From Emiliania huxleyi CCMP1516 (lineage: Eukaryota; Haptophyta; Isochrysidales; Noelaerhabdaceae): a DNA stretch of 64,000 nt. Where the stretch lies: contig NW_005197648.1 of NCBI RefSeq assembly GCF_000372725.1, positions 549,342 to 613,341 on the forward strand. The letters are read 5' to 3'. The notes under the pieces were generated by a model. The model was given only the letters and a program-made list of their open reading frames with translations. It had not been told where the DNA came from and did no database searches. The translations under genes and the position numbers were made by a program. Numbering within the stretch: the stretch's first letter is position 1; the number at the start of each line of letters is the position of its first letter. Of the stretch, positions 1 to 10,169 are shown piece after piece.

Positions 1-313
1 GGTCGTGCGCCTGCCAGTTCCGCGGCCCGCGCAGCCGGAGACTGCTCTCCACCATGCTCTCGCTCGCCCCGCCCGGCGAGCGCCACTCCTCCTGGAAGCT
101 CGAGCCGCCCGTGAGGTAGGCGTACGCGCGCTGCAGCTGACGCCAGAAGCCGACGGCGGCGTCGCGGGCGCGCACCTCGCCTGTTGCGAGGTACAGCTCG
201 GCGGCGCCGAGCACGTAGGCCAGCTGCGCGTTCGCGTGCATCCCTTCGAAGGCGCTGTCGGCAACCGCAGCCTCGGCCTCGCTCTGAGGCTCGTCGAGCG
301 CGGGCACGACCGC

Positions 314-346
<33 letters not shown>

Positions 347-1605
347 CGTCCCGTGCAGAGTCGCCGCCAGCGCGAGCGGTCCGGTGAAGCAGCGTCGGTC
401 AAATAGAGCGGCGGCCGTCAGCCAGGAGGCGTTTCGCGTCGCGCGGGCGAGCGCCGCGTACAGCTCCGACAGCGCGCCAACCTCGTAGTTGAGGCCCTCG
501 GCCCAGTGCGCCTCGCCGTGCGCGGCGCGCGAGGCGACGGCGCGCGCGAAGACGTACTCCGCCATGCCGAGGGCGAGGGGCAGCGCGCCCGCCGTGCCGA
601 GCGCCTCGTGCTGTGTGAGCAGGCCGGTGAGCACCTGCGCAAGCGAGGAGCAGGCAGGTGAGCACCAGCGCAGAGTAGTGCCGCGGACTGTCATCGAAGT
701 GTCGTCGAGAGGTGGACGGTGCCGCCGTGAGCAGGTCGGGGAGCACCTTTTGTGTCGCGTAGTGCGGCACCCAGATGTTGCACCGGCCGCCGGACGCGCA
801 GCCGAGCCCTTCGCTCTTCTCGAACTCGAGCTCCGGAAAGGCGGCGAGGTAGCCGCGCCGGCCCGCCGCGCCGTGCGCCTCTGCGCAAGCGCGCAGCACC
901 GCGATGGCCGCGCGCGACGCCTCGGCCAGCCGCTCGCCGAGCTCGCTGCCAGCGCCTCCGGCGCCGCCGCCCGCCGCGGCGAGCGCCGCGCCCGCGAGCC
1001 TATACTCAGCCGATCGATCCTGTGCGCCCTCAGCCGTCAGCGTCACGCGCGTATGAATGTGTCGAGCGAGGCCAGTGCCCGACGAAGTGACCCCGGATCC
1101 CGGCGTGAGGGTGCTCCCAGCCTGCATAAGGCCGCGCGCCGCGCGGCTGCGCAATACCGGCGGTGGCGCGAAACGACCAGAGGAGGCGGTCCACCGGCAG
1201 CGACATGATAAACTCGGCGTTGGTGTGCGCGGCGTCTGCGAAGGGGCCTCCAGGTAGCAGCCGGAGCGACGCCGGCGAGAAGGGGCGGAGCCTCGGTCGT
1301 CGGGCCGGCGGGCTGCCGTCAAGCACGCCCGGCTGCAGCAGCGGCAGCGCTCGAAGCGGCTTGGTCGGCGCACCGCGGCCGCCGGGGTGTTGACGCCAGC
1401 GCAGCGGGCCGGCGTATCGGGAGCACGTGATTTCGACGGCCGTTGGCGGTGGCGGCGGTGGCGGCAAAGGCGGCGAGGGCGGCGGCGGCAGAGACTGAAG
1501 GTGCCTCAGCGCTGCGGAGGTGCTGGGCGTCGTGAAGAGGCGGAGGAGGAGGAGGAGGAGGATTAGGAACGAGACGTAGGCAGCGAACCGCGAAGGCAGT
1601 GCCAT
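1..1605 (-). CDS. GH127 (DUF1680) family glycoside hydrolase, 3' end outside window
   Basis: Probable secreted or ER-lumen glycosidase of family GH127, whose known members are beta-L-arabinofuranosidases. The ATG at 1605 starts a protein with a strongly hydrophobic N-terminal segment (FLILLLLLLRLF), then a proline-rich linker. Three exons can be placed: 1605-1073, 999-747 and 634 to beyond the left edge. Exon 1 ends in GHFVGHW, a family hallmark; joined to exon 2 it reads GHWLAGAAL. Exon 2 ends in IWVPHYATQK, and exon 3 continues VLTGLLTQHEALG, the usual order in GH127. Near the left edge YLTGGSSFQEEW matches the conserved TGG-S-E stretch. The first intron (1000-1072) is GC-AG; the second (635-746) is GT-AG and begins with a near-copy of the start of exon 3. 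A GCC run at 312-345 encodes a poly-Gly loop. Family call is from motif order; the substrate is unknown. Confidence 0.8.
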
Positions 1606-2472
1606 CGCACAGCGGCACGACCGTCAAACCTCGCCCCGTGGTCAGACTTGTGCGCCTGTCCGCAGAGCTCGGGCTCCGCCGGTCGGTCAGTAAGTCTACA
1701 ATCGCACACCCCATCAGTCAAAAGAATTTAGATCGCGGCCTCTCTCACAGCACACTGGGACGACAAGGGCGCGGACTGGCGCGGACTGGTGGCACACACA
1801 GGCTCACCACCGGAGCCGCCTAAGCGACTCCGTTAAGAACGGCAATGCACTCCGCACCATGCACAATGCCGCTCTCCCCGCACGCTAGCTCGTTCACCGT
1901 CTGCCACGCCACAGCGGTGTGGAGGACGACCGACAAACGCTGCATTTGCAGGCCGTGCCAATTCTTTGTTGTCCATGTGACCTCGTCCAGGTGCTGAGCA
2001 TGCGAAAGTTTGTTGCTCAGCTGGTTCGCCGCCTCCCTCAGGGTGAGCTGCGAGAACCTCCTTTCCAAAGCCTCCGAAGCCCTCGAAGTCGAACAAGCGC
2101 AGATCGCAATCCTGCTCCCGCGCAAAGCAGTCAAATAAGAAGTGGCCGCCAAGAGCTGGGAATAGGACCGCCGCAAGCGGCGTGGCGTGGGGGGCGGTTG
2201 AGCATCCCTCCGGGGGCCCCTCTTGTTTGACGCTATATAAAAAGAGCTAATAGGAATTGACAATTGTGCTTTAACTTTCGCGGAGACAGCATCTTGATCC
2301 TGGATACTGCAACAACCGGCGGACCAGTCCGGAGATGTAATAGTGAAAGTGAAACGAGCCGGAACAACGCGGAGAAAGATTGAGGGCGGCAGCCGGCACA
2401 TGCAGGGCCCTGACTCAAAATTGAGTCCATTTGAGTCTCGCCTGCGCCTCAGCTCCTCCTCCCTAGCCGCGG
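1606..2472. other. Intergenic, no gene recognised
   Basis: Between the 5' end of the GH127 gene and the 3' end of the carrier gene. Reading frames here have no recognisable domain. Around 1755-1800 there is a weak match to the dispersed GGCACGGGACTGGCGCGCAC repeat seen better at 31.6, 34.1, 34.3 and 45.2 kb. Confidence 0.5.
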
Positions 2473-3453
2473 CTAGCTGGCCATCCCGCGCCTGCGCGCC
2501 ACCGCCTCCTGCAGCCTCTCAAAGACAGCGAAGTTGACCGCGTTGATGACGAAGGCGCGAAGCAGCGTCGGCCCCATCCCGCGGTAGAGCCAGGCCGGCC
2601 CAAACTCGGCGGTCAAGCCGCGCGCAACCTCGGCGACGGAGCCGGCGCCGCGGCCAGCCAGCGGGCCGCACCCGGGCGGCGCGCAGCTCGCCTGCTGCCG
2701 CGCCTTGACCACGTCCAGCGGGTAGGTCGCCGTGTACGCCACCACGCCCGCAAAGCCTCCCGAGAGAAGCGGCGCCGCGGACCCGCCTCTGCCGAGCCGC
2801 TCGCGCAGGCGCGGCAGCAGGGCGTGGTACGCGCCAAAGTAGATGGCCGCCGAGGGCGCCTGTCGCATCGCCGTCGCCGTGCCGCCCGCGAGCAGCCCTC
2901 CCACCAGCCCGTGCGAGCGCAGCAGCCGAGCCGCGCACTCGAGCACCGGCTCGGACGACGAGGTGCCCGCCCGCGAGTTGATCTGCTGCTGCACCTTGAT
3001 GCGGTCGGCGGGGACGATGACCAGGCATTGCGCGAGCCCCGCGCAGACGCCGCCGGCGCAGGCCGCCGTGAGGCGCGCCGTCTCGGGCGCAGTGCCGGGT
3101 CGCCACTCGAGGAGCCGTGATTGGCAACGGCGCGCGACCTCAGCCTGGACCGCAAAGCCGATGGCGTTGCGCGGCCCGGTGGCCAGCAGCGGCGGCGCCG
3201 TCCCGCGCAGGAAGCCAGCCGCGCCTTCCGCCGCCCAGAGGCTTCGCGCCACGGCGACAGGCGAGGCAGAGGCGGTGCCGGTGCCGCTGGCGCCAGCCTG
3301 GATCCGGACGCGGACGGTGTCGATCGGCTGGCCTGCGAGCGAGGCAGTGCAACCCGACAGGAAGCCGCAGGCAAAGTCGGTGCGGGCGGAAATGGTGTGA
3401 GCGTGGTGTGAGCGTGGCAAGGCCCGCCTCTGAAAAAGAATTTTTGTCCGCAT
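2473..3453 (-). CDS. Mitochondrial carrier family (SLC25) transporter
   Basis: Single-exon, 326-residue solute carrier, expected in the mitochondrial inner membrane (some family members act in plastids or peroxisomes). The three tandem repeats each carry the family signature: PIDTVRVRIQ near residue 43, PADRIKVQQQ near 147 and PLDVVKARQQ near 245. The C-terminal LYRGMGPTLLRAFVINAVNF fits the last helix pair. Length is typical (about 300). The overall pattern, including the final LRAF..NA..F stretch, resembles the carnitine/acylcarnitine and basic amino-acid carrier branch (SLC25A20/29/45/48), but the substrate cannot be fixed by eye. The ATG at 3453 leaves only about 25 residues before helix 1. 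A copy of a dispersed repeat lies just upstream of the start. Confidence 0.9.
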   Translation of the reverse strand: MRTKILFQRRALPRSHHAHTISARTDFACGFLSGCTASLAGQPIDTVRVRIQAGASGTGTASASPVAVARSLWAAEGAAGFLRGTAPPLLATGPRNAIGFAVQAEVARRCQSRLLEWRPGTAPETARLTAACAGGVCAGLAQCLVIVPADRIKVQQQINSRAGTSSSEPVLECAARLLRSHGLVGGLLAGGTATAMRQAPSAAIYFGAYHALLPRLRERLGRGGSAAPLLSGGFAGVVAYTATYPLDVVKARQQASCAPPGCGPLAGRGAGSVAEVARGLTAEFGPAWLYRGMGPTLLRAFVINAVNFAVFERLQEAVARRRGMAS

Positions 3454-3477
3454 TGCTTAGGTGTATTGTTGGCAAAC

Positions 3478-3585
3478 GTGCTGGCTAGCACCACACTCCT
3501 CTCCTTAAAATCCCTGTGTGGTGGCGGCGTGCCGTCCTCCCATCCCTCCCCTGGCTGGATGTTTTCTTTCTTTCTTTCTGACTGC
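3478..3585 (-). repeat. Dispersed repeat R1, copy 1
   Basis: Read on the minus strand, this stretch contains the core GACGGCACGCCGCCACCACA followed by CAGGGATTTTAAGGAGAGGA and GTGTGGTGCTAGCC. The same order is found on the plus strand at about 6110-6165 and 27030-27085. A TTTC tetranucleotide run (3566-3580) borders it, as in the 26.9-27.0 kb copy. Confidence 0.75.
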
Positions 3586-4097
3586 ACTCCAAGATCTAGA
3601 ATCAGCACACGCGCCTCAGCTCGCATACACTCATACAATGAACTGACATCTCCCATGAGTGCGAGTTAGGGCTAGCAGTAGGCCGCTAGCCTGTGAGGAG
3701 GGCGTCCATCGACACCTCACTAGACCCACACACGGTCTCGTCCGTGCCTCGCCGGCCGGCGAGATTGCTAGAGGCGGAGCGGTCTGCTCTAGCCTAGCAC
3801 GTTACTTACTGTCGTCTGTTGTTTGTTGTGCCCTTGTTTGTTCTCTTGGCACCTTGGAGTGCTGGGGGGGGCGACAGGGAGGATGTGGCCTTGAGTTATG
3901 TGTACGCCAACTCAGGGTGTGTGGCAGCCAGCTGGCTGTGTGTCTTGTGAGCCTGTTTGTGTCTGTGTGTCGCTCGTGCGTGTCGTCATCATCTGTCCAG
4001 CGTCCACCCATACCGCGTTGGTGGGTACCCTGGTGTCCAGTCCGAGCCTGGCTGTTCTTCACCTTTCTCTACCTACCTACCTCCAAGTGCTCCAAGT
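3586..4097. other. Intergenic, no gene recognised
   Basis: GT-rich and T-rich stretch (notably 3815-4010) without a recognisable domain in any frame. It lies between the carrier 5' side and the 3' side of the discoidin-like gene. Confidence 0.4.
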
Positions 4098-4180
4098 GCG
4101 ACGGTGTATCATACACTTTATGCCACCGTTGCATATCCGGATATGCAACGGCGGCATAAAGTGAATGATACACCGTCGCA
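4098..4180. repeat. 83-base near-perfect palindrome (foldback)
   Basis: Arms of about 41 bases (4098-4138 and 4140-4180) pair with only two mismatches and essentially no loop; the centre is ATATCCGGATAT. The outer ends read TGCGACGGTGTATCAT and ATGATACACCGTCGCA. It lies about 100 bases past the stop codon of the minus-strand gene that ends at 4283. It may be a small foldback MITE or a strong RNA hairpin in that gene's 3' UTR. Confidence 0.9.
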
Positions 4181-4282
4181 AAACTGCATTCCTGGGTCGT
4201 GCTTCCAGGTAGCAGGTTGCTAAAAACGTAACCGCTCTTCGAAATTTGTTTCTCTCCCCACCTGCTCACCACCTCCGTCTCC

Positions 4283-5977
4283 TCACTCACCGCCATCCTC
4301 CGAGCCCGCGCACGAGAGGTGGTCCGCCTCGGACCACGCGGAGCTGCTCGCGTCGGACCATCCGACGAGGTCGACGAGGTCCCATCCAGAGGTGGACACG
4401 CTCGTCCGCTCGTCTGCCGCCGATGCCGCTGCCTCAATAAAGTCGCGCAGGGTGGGCATCGGCCTCGCCGCCTGCCCCTCCACGTCGGCCTGCTCGTGCT
4501 GCCACATGGCCACCGCCTGCTCCTCGTCCTCCTCGTCCTCGAGGCAAAGGTCGTGGATGGGGTAGAGGTGACGGAGCCGGCGCGCGCCCATCATGGAGAC
4601 GGGCATGTCGCAGCTCCAGCCGCGGTCACCGCCACGGTAGGTGTAGCGCTCGCGGTGCGTGTAGCGCGTGTTGAGGCCCTCGGAGGCGGAGCAGAGAGTG
4701 TAGGTGATGGGGTCCGGCGCCTCCTTGGCTCCACTGGCCGCGCCGCAGACCGCCGCCGCCGCCGCCACCTGGCCGTAGACGCCGACCCGCAGCGCGCCCT
4801 CGCCCACGACGTCCAGGGGGACGATGCGCAGGTAGCGGGCTCGAAGGCCGCCGAGGCTGTGGGCAACCTCGCTCGTCGCATCGGCGTTCCCTTTGAAGCT
4901 GCCGAGCACGAGCCAGCGCCTCCCGCCGTCGCAGCGGAAGTGCACCTCGAAGCGCGACACCCACTGCACGAAGCGCTCGGCGGGCAGGAAGGGCCGGCCC
5001 GTGCGGCGGCAGCGCTCCTGGTCGCCCTTCAGGTTGAGCACCATCCAGAAAGGTCCCGGGTAGTGGCCGTGCTTGAGCAGGTTCCAACGCCGCCCCTCGA
5101 CGCTGCACAGCTCCGCGACCTCCTCCTCCTCCTCGTCCAGCCTGCGCCGCGCGGCAGCCGCGGAGCGCTGTGCGCGCCGGCCGAGGCCAGCAGAGTGGGC
5201 TCGGCCCAAGAGGTCCGCTTTGCAGCGACGCCGCTCTCGTTGGACTTGTGGGAACGTGCGCGTCGGGGGCTCGCGGCCCTGCGTCGAGAGGTGGCTGACC
5301 AGGCAGTCGGCGCCGAGGTCAATCTCGAGCAGTGCGCGGCCGACGCCGCCGTGCTGAGCGACGTCCCACGCGGCGCCGCCAGGGCGGCGCACCGTGGGGA
5401 AGGCTCGCAAGGATCGGCTCCCACCGACGCGCACGGGCGTCAGCAGACTGCCCCGCACGCCAACCGGGGGCTCGGTCGGAGGCTCGGCGAAGAGGACGGG
5501 GCGCTTGCCGTTCCTCAACGAGTAGATCTTTCCGTCGGTCCTGAGCTGACGGCGGTCTCGGCGCTGCCCCGACACCTCCGCCCCAGCGTCGGCCACCACC
5601 TCGACGACCGGCTCGAGCGCGAAGCTCGTCTCGATGAGCCCGTTGCTCCTCTTGTGGACGCGCGGCGGCGCGATGGCGCGCTCGTGTAGCAGCGCGGGGA
5701 CGTGCTCCCAGGCGTGGTCGCGGTTGAGGGAGTGGGACGCGTCGCGGCCCTCCAGCTCAAAGTGCGACAGCAGCCGGCGCTGGCACGGATGTGCAAATGG
5801 ACTGCACGGCATCGTATTGGATGAAGTCAGGCCGCATTCGGTCGCCGGCGAGTAGCGCTGATTGTGCAGCTTGCGAGCGGTCTTGCCGTGCAGCCCGCGC
5901 CGCTTGCCGTGCTCAGAGTGCCGCGCGCGGAGGACGTCGGAGAGCGGCTTCTCGTCGTGGTGGTCCTCGTTGGGCAT
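4283..5977 (-). CDS. F5/8 type C (discoidin-like) domain protein
   Basis: Single-exon, 564 residues, ATG at 5977. The middle to C-terminal half shows a galactose-binding-like (F5/8C) domain in pieces: LLEIDLGADCLVSHLSTQGR near 217, then after a long charged insertion (a poly-Glu run near 285) WVSRFEVHFRCDGGRRW near 342, FKGNADA, LRARYLRIVPLDV and the final LRVGVYGQ. This is the usual order of LEIDLG, TQGR, W-x-x-x-Y/F-x-x-x-x-S/C-x-D, GN-D, ARY-RI-P and YG in the family. The last 100 residues are acidic and unrecognised. No clear signal peptide is visible. Such domains bind carbohydrates, lipids or proteins; the ligand is unknown. The insertion splitting the domain is unusual. Confidence 0.65.
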   Translation of the reverse strand: MPNEDHHDEKPLSDVLRARHSEHGKRRGLHGKTARKLHNQRYSPATECGLTSSNTMPCSPFAHPCQRRLLSHFELEGRDASHSLNRDHAWEHVPALLHERAIAPPRVHKRSNGLIETSFALEPVVEVVADAGAEVSGQRRDRRQLRTDGKIYSLRNGKRPVLFAEPPTEPPVGVRGSLLTPVRVGGSRSLRAFPTVRRPGGAAWDVAQHGGVGRALLEIDLGADCLVSHLSTQGREPPTRTFPQVQRERRRCKADLLGRAHSAGLGRRAQRSAAAARRRLDEEEEEVAELCSVEGRRWNLLKHGHYPGPFWMVLNLKGDQERCRRTGRPFLPAERFVQWVSRFEVHFRCDGGRRWLVLGSFKGNADATSEVAHSLGGLRARYLRIVPLDVVGEGALRVGVYGQVAAAAAVCGAASGAKEAPDPITYTLCSASEGLNTRYTHRERYTYRGGDRGWSCDMPVSMMGARRLRHLYPIHDLCLEDEEDEEQAVAMWQHEQADVEGQAARPMPTLRDFIEAAASAADERTSVSTSGWDLVDLVGWSDASSSAWSEADHLSCAGSEDGGE

Positions 5978-6259
5978 TGAGTGGTTCTTACTTCGGACAG
6001 GCTTCGTTCGGACACGGCACGGACGGAGCGGGAGTCCTAGTCACGGCCGATTTCGTTACGTATGGGGGGGGGGGGGGGAGAGAAGAAGAAGAAAATCCCA
6101 GTATGCGAGGACGGCACGCCGCCGCCACACAGGGACTTTAAAGAGGAGTGTGGTGCTAGCCGTCGCCCACCCTTGCTCCCTTGGGCGTCTGCCTCTTCCT
6201 ATCTCTCTTCGCTGTGTCTCGCCAATCTCGCGGCGAACTATGCCTCCTCGCGCTCGTCC
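5978..6259 (+). repeat. G-run and dispersed repeat R1, copy 2
   Basis: After a run of G (6063-6078), the stretch from about 6108 carries GACGGCACGCCGCCGCCACA, CAGGGACTTTAAAGAGGAGT and then GCTAGCCGTCGCCCACCCTT. It continues to the shared CCTCGCGCTCGTCCC near 6245. The long match is to 27030-27190 on the same strand, interrupted by small indels. Confidence 0.7.
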
Positions 6260-6416
6260 CGTGCAAGCCCCGCGCAGAGGTGCGGGCGAGAGGGCGGCCC
6301 GAGCCCGAAAGGGCCCGCCCTCGACCTTGCTCTACATGGTAACGGATAAGAAGAGAAACACCCCCGGACCGGGACGCCGGCGGTGGAGTCGGGACACGCT
6401 GTGGTTCAGACGTCCC
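6260..6416 (+). repeat. Local direct repeat R5, copy 1
   Basis: About 155 bases, nearly identical to 6987-7147. It starts CGTGCAAGCCCCGCGCAGAG and ends GTGGTTCAGACG. Inside is a hairpin (GAGGGCGG...CCGCCCTC). The copies differ mainly by TGTG and CG insertions near the 3' end. Function unknown. Confidence 0.85.
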
Positions 6417-6986
6417 CCCCCTCGACGCAGTCGAGTGACTGACATGAATAGGGAGGAGAAAGTGTCCCCCACATATCACCACAGACGCAGCACAGGGGCT
6501 CCAATCCTGTCCGCCGGGGCCTCGGCTAGATCTCCAGTGGGGAGTGTGAGGGCTGGATCGACTGCAGCGAGAGTGTGGGTTGTGGACCGTCGGGATAGCG
6601 TGTGGCGTAGATGTTCTCCTGGAAGTAGAGAGGCTGATGTCTCTCGCCCTGCAGGAAGGAGAAACTCGGACGGGAGAGTGAAAACTCCTCCCTGCGGCAT
6701 GTGCGCAGAACGGGTTGCGCAATGTGCGGCATCGTGTTGAGGGCTCGGGAGGGCAACGACGGCAGCGTTGCCGAGCTTGTACAGGGGCCTCAATCCTGTC
6801 CCCGATGGGGTGCGCCTCTCGCCGCGCGCGTAGCAGTCGGCGCGCGGGTAGCCTCAGAGATGCGCAGAGCGAGATGCGGTTATCAGCAAACCAAGCCCTG
6901 GGCTTGGATGGGCGCGGCGAAGCCGCGGCGCAGTGGATAGCGTGAAGAACTCGAGAGATCGCTGGGATCTTGAGCCGCCGCTGCCA
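6417..6986. other. Stretch between R5 repeats, with a tRNA-like fragment
   Basis: No gene recognised. The segment 6912-6980 contains GGCGCAGTGGATAGCG, which resembles a tRNA D-arm/A-box, followed by GAACTCGAGAGATC and GGGATCTTGAGCC, a poor B-box match. The acceptor arm does not pair well, so this is at best a degenerate tRNA-derived SINE head. Confidence 0.25.
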
Positions 6987-7147
6987 CGTGCAAGCCCCGC
7001 GCAGAGGTGCGGGCGAGAGGGCGGCCCGAGCCCGAAAGGGCCCGCCCTCGACCTTGCTCTACATGGTAACGGATAAGAAGAGAAACACCCCCGGACCGGG
7101 ACGCCGGCGGTCGAGTCGGGACACGCTGTGTGTGGTTCAGACGCGTC
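6987..7147 (+). repeat. Local direct repeat R5, copy 2
   Basis: Second copy of the repeat described at 6260-6416, 727 bases downstream in the same orientation. It lies about 235 bases before the start codon of the SUMT gene and could therefore be part of its promoter region. Confidence 0.85.
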
Positions 7148-7382
7148 CCACCCTCATCGTCCTCTCTCCCCTGCCCCGTCGTCGTGTGGTGTGTGAGAGA
7201 GAGAGATTTGTCTCGTGTGTGATTTGTCTCGTGTGAGTATCTTGATAGGAAACGCCTTGGAGCACTTGGAGTGCAGTTATCAACCCCGCGCAGCCTTTTT
7301 CTTGTCTGTACAATACCTCGGCAAAGCTCGGAAGGGCCATCAGCAGCGTCGCATCGCCGGGTACGCGAACATATACACACAT

Positions 7383-8555
7383 ATGCCCCTCTCCCTGAGT
7401 CTGGCCACCCTTTCGCTCGCCTTCCCGCTCCGCGCGCCGCCGCTCCCGCCGCGCGCGCGCGTCGTCGCCTCCGCCGCCTCGGACGACCTCTCCGCGCTCG
7501 GCTTCCGCTCCGCCGCCGAGGCGGCGGCGGAGCAGCGGCTGCGGCGCTCGCGGGCAGAAGAGGCGGCTGGCGGCGCGTGCGCCGGCCCCTCCGGCCCCGC
7601 CTCGTCCGTCTACCTCGTCGGCGTCGGCCCGGGCGACGTCGAGCTGCTCACCGTCAAGGCCCTCCGGCTGATGCGCGACGCCGACCTCGTGCTTTACGAC
7701 CGGCTCATCTCGCCCGAGGTGCTGTCGATGGTGGGTCCGCAGGCGGCGATGCTGTATGTGGGCAAGGAGGCGGGGCTGCACACGCGGCCGCAGGAGGAGA
7801 TCCACCGCCTCCTCCACCTCTACGCCCACGCCGGCAAGTCTGTCGTCCGGCTCAAGGGGGGCGACCCGACCGTGTTTGGGCGGGGCGGCGAGGAGCTAGA
7901 GTACCTGGAGGCGCGCGGCGTGCCGGTGCAGATCGTCCCCGGCATCACCGCCGCCTCGGGCATCGCCGCCGCCCTCCGCGTCCCCCTCACCCACCGCGAC
8001 TACGCCGACTCGGTCCCCCGCGCGCCTCTTTTCTTGCGCCCGCTCTCTTGGGCCCTTTCCACAAAGACGCTTGCCGGAGCCGTCCTGTAGGTCCGCTTTG
8101 TGACCGGGCACGCGCGGTCGGAGAACTCCGCGCCCGTGGCGGAGCGGTATCGGTGGGAGGTCCTCTCCGACCCCTCGCAGACGCTCGTCGTCTACATGGG
8201 CCTCTCGACCCTGCCGCAGTTTGCAGACGGCCTGCTGCAGGCCGGCCTCGACGCGTCCACGCCGGCGGTCGCAGTGCAGGACGGCACGACGGCGACGCAG
8301 CGCGTGGTCGCGGCGCCGCTCGGCGGACTCGCGACCGCCGTCGAGGAGGCGAGCCTCGCCTCTCCCACCCTCGTCGTCATCGGGCGCGTCGTCTCGCTGC
8401 TGCGCGAGGCCGGCGCCGGAGAGCTCGCCGCCGCCGCCGCCGCCGCCGCCTCCGCCGCCGTCTCGGAGGCGGACACGCTGCCGGAGCCGACTGCCGCCGC
8501 GGAGGAGGCTCGCGCGCTGCTCGACTCGCTCAAGGCAGGGGGGCGGCTGCGGTGA
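7383..8555 (+). CDS. cobA: Uroporphyrinogen-III C-methyltransferase (SUMT), plastid-targeted
   Basis: Catalyses two SAM-dependent methylations of uroporphyrinogen III to precorrin-2, the first step to siroheme (cofactor of nitrite and sulfite reductases). Two exons, 7383-8012 and 8091-8555, give 364 residues. The intron is GT-AG. After an Ala/Arg-rich N-terminal extension of about 75 residues, which looks like a plastid transit peptide, come the hallmark motifs [53 protein letters not shown] and the [13 protein letters not shown] stretch. The junction reads YADSVRFVTGH, as in the family. Exon 2 has [19 protein letters not shown] and VVIGRVV. The C-terminal 50 residues are Ala-rich. The start is the ATG just after an in-frame run with no recognisable sequence. 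Confidence 0.93.
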
Positions 8556-9209
8556 TGCAGCTGTGAAGAAGATTCGAGGCGCCGCCTGTATGATTCGATC
8601 TCGGGCGAGGCGCACCTCGAGACCCCTTCTCTGCCGCCGCGACTTGACGTTGGTCACCGCCGCACCCGACGGGCCGCTCCGCTCCCGCTGTCTGATCGAG
8701 AGCGACAGCGAGATTGGCCGTTCAGTGGCGGACAGACTCTCGGAGAGGAGAAGAAGGTTTCCAGTTCATAGCGGAGAAGTGACAAGTGTGCGGCGCCGGG
8801 GGCCCCTGGGCGCTGGGGGATCACGTGTAGATTTGAGTTTGACTGAACCCGTGTCTTCTAGCTGATATCGTATTGCACGTACGAAAACACAGACCCAAGG
8901 GCGGTATATAACACATGAGTAGTCAGGGTTGACGGCACAGGCGACAGGGCCGTAGGGCCCGGGCCTTCCCCGCGAGCAGGAAAATAAAATCAGGCCGTTC
9001 TCCGCGCGGCCCCGCCGAGGCAGAACCAGCAGCGCACGAGCAAGGCAAAAGAGCAAGGGATGGTGGTCGATCCGGGTGCGAGGGTTGAGGCACAGCCGAG
9101 CAAGAGGCACCTCCACACGAACGGGACAGCCGCTCACTCCGCACCTGTTGTTTGTCGTCGTCTCTCTCTGCGCTACCTCCGTGCACTGCGCAAGGCGTCT
9201 GAGCGATCT
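8556..9209. other. Convergent 3' region, no gene recognised
   Basis: Lies between the SUMT stop codon and the 3' side of the Tim14 gene on the other strand. No domain or RNA gene was recognised. A further 3' exon of Tim14 could be here. Confidence 0.4.
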
Positions 9210-10014
9210 CTAGCATCCTACCCCTTCCCCCTCCCTCACGAAAAGGCGGAGCCGGAAGAGCGGTCCTGCGGGGCGGGGTGGGGGGCGTGAGGGCGGCGGC
9301 GGGGCCGGGGCGGCGGCGCGCACGCGGCGAGAGGTTGCCTGCCCCATCATCACCTCGGAAGCCTGGTTGATTTTCGTGGCGATGAAGGGCGAGCCTCCTC
9401 GGTCCGGGTGGTTGAGCAGCATGATTTTGCGGTGCGCGTCCTTGATCTGCGCCTTCGTGGCGCTCTCTCGGATGCCTGCGGCGGCGCAGGGGCAGCGCCG
9501 CTCGACGCCGACGAGGCAGGGCGGGTGCAGTGTCCGGGCGAGTCGAGGGGAAGGGCCGGTCCAAGCGCGCGGGCCCCGGCCGCACCGAGGATCTGCGACG
9601 CCTCTCTCCGGCTCATATTGGCCTCGAAGCCGCACGCGGACCCGCCGCGCATCTCATTCACCCGGTCCATCAAACTCGACAACCTGCGCGGGGCGGCGTC
9701 GGCCTTGGCTGGCACGCTTGATTGGCAAGCGCTCAGCAGCAGGAGCATGGAGCGGCGATGTGGGATCTAAGAGCCGTGGCGCGAGAGCTCACCGGAACTT
9801 GTCCCCCACCGCGCGAAAGCCAGCCGCTGCCGCCTGCATGTTCTTCATCGTCTCTGGATTCTTCGCCAGCCGCTCTCCCATGACGAGCGCGCCGCGCGCG
9901 GCATACGCGCAGGCGGCGACACCGCAGCCCACGAGGAACGGAGTCGCCTAGACTCGATCACAGGCTCGTGCGGTGTGGGCGAGGGGCGGGTGGATGGGGA
10001 CCGCGTCGCACCAT
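9210..10014 (-). CDS. PAM18: Tim14/PAM18 J-domain protein of the mitochondrial import motor
   Basis: J-protein that stimulates mtHsp70 at the TIM23 channel. Exons inferred from frame and motifs: 10014-10012 (the ATG alone), 9947-9793, 9731-9586 and 9475-9210. Spliced, it starts MATPFLVGCGVAACAYAARG (membrane segment), followed by a linker, then GFEANMSRREASQIL, and across the next junction LGIRESATKAQIKDAHRKIM, LLNHPDRGGSPFIATKINQA. The HPD tripeptide that activates Hsp70 is present. The C-terminal tail after SEVMMGQ is Pro/Arg-rich and unlike the family, so a further intron or missing last exon is likely and the 3' limit is uncertain. It is divergent from sulfite oxidase, with only 155 bases between the two start codons. 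Confidence 0.85.
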
Positions 10015-10169
10015 GTCCGTGCAACAACACCGCGATTTTTTTTTAGTTTAGAGACCCAAGCCCGCACCGAATAAATAAAAAACCGAAGCAGTGAGAAGAG
10101 CGATTGCCATGGGGTGTCGTCTTGTTTTGTTTCCGAAAAAAAACAACATTTTCGGACTAGCCGACGGCC

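Noticed and set aside
6912-6980. tRNA gene
   Set aside because: D-arm-like sequence is present, but the acceptor and T stems do not pair and the B box is poor; at best a tRNA-derived fragment.
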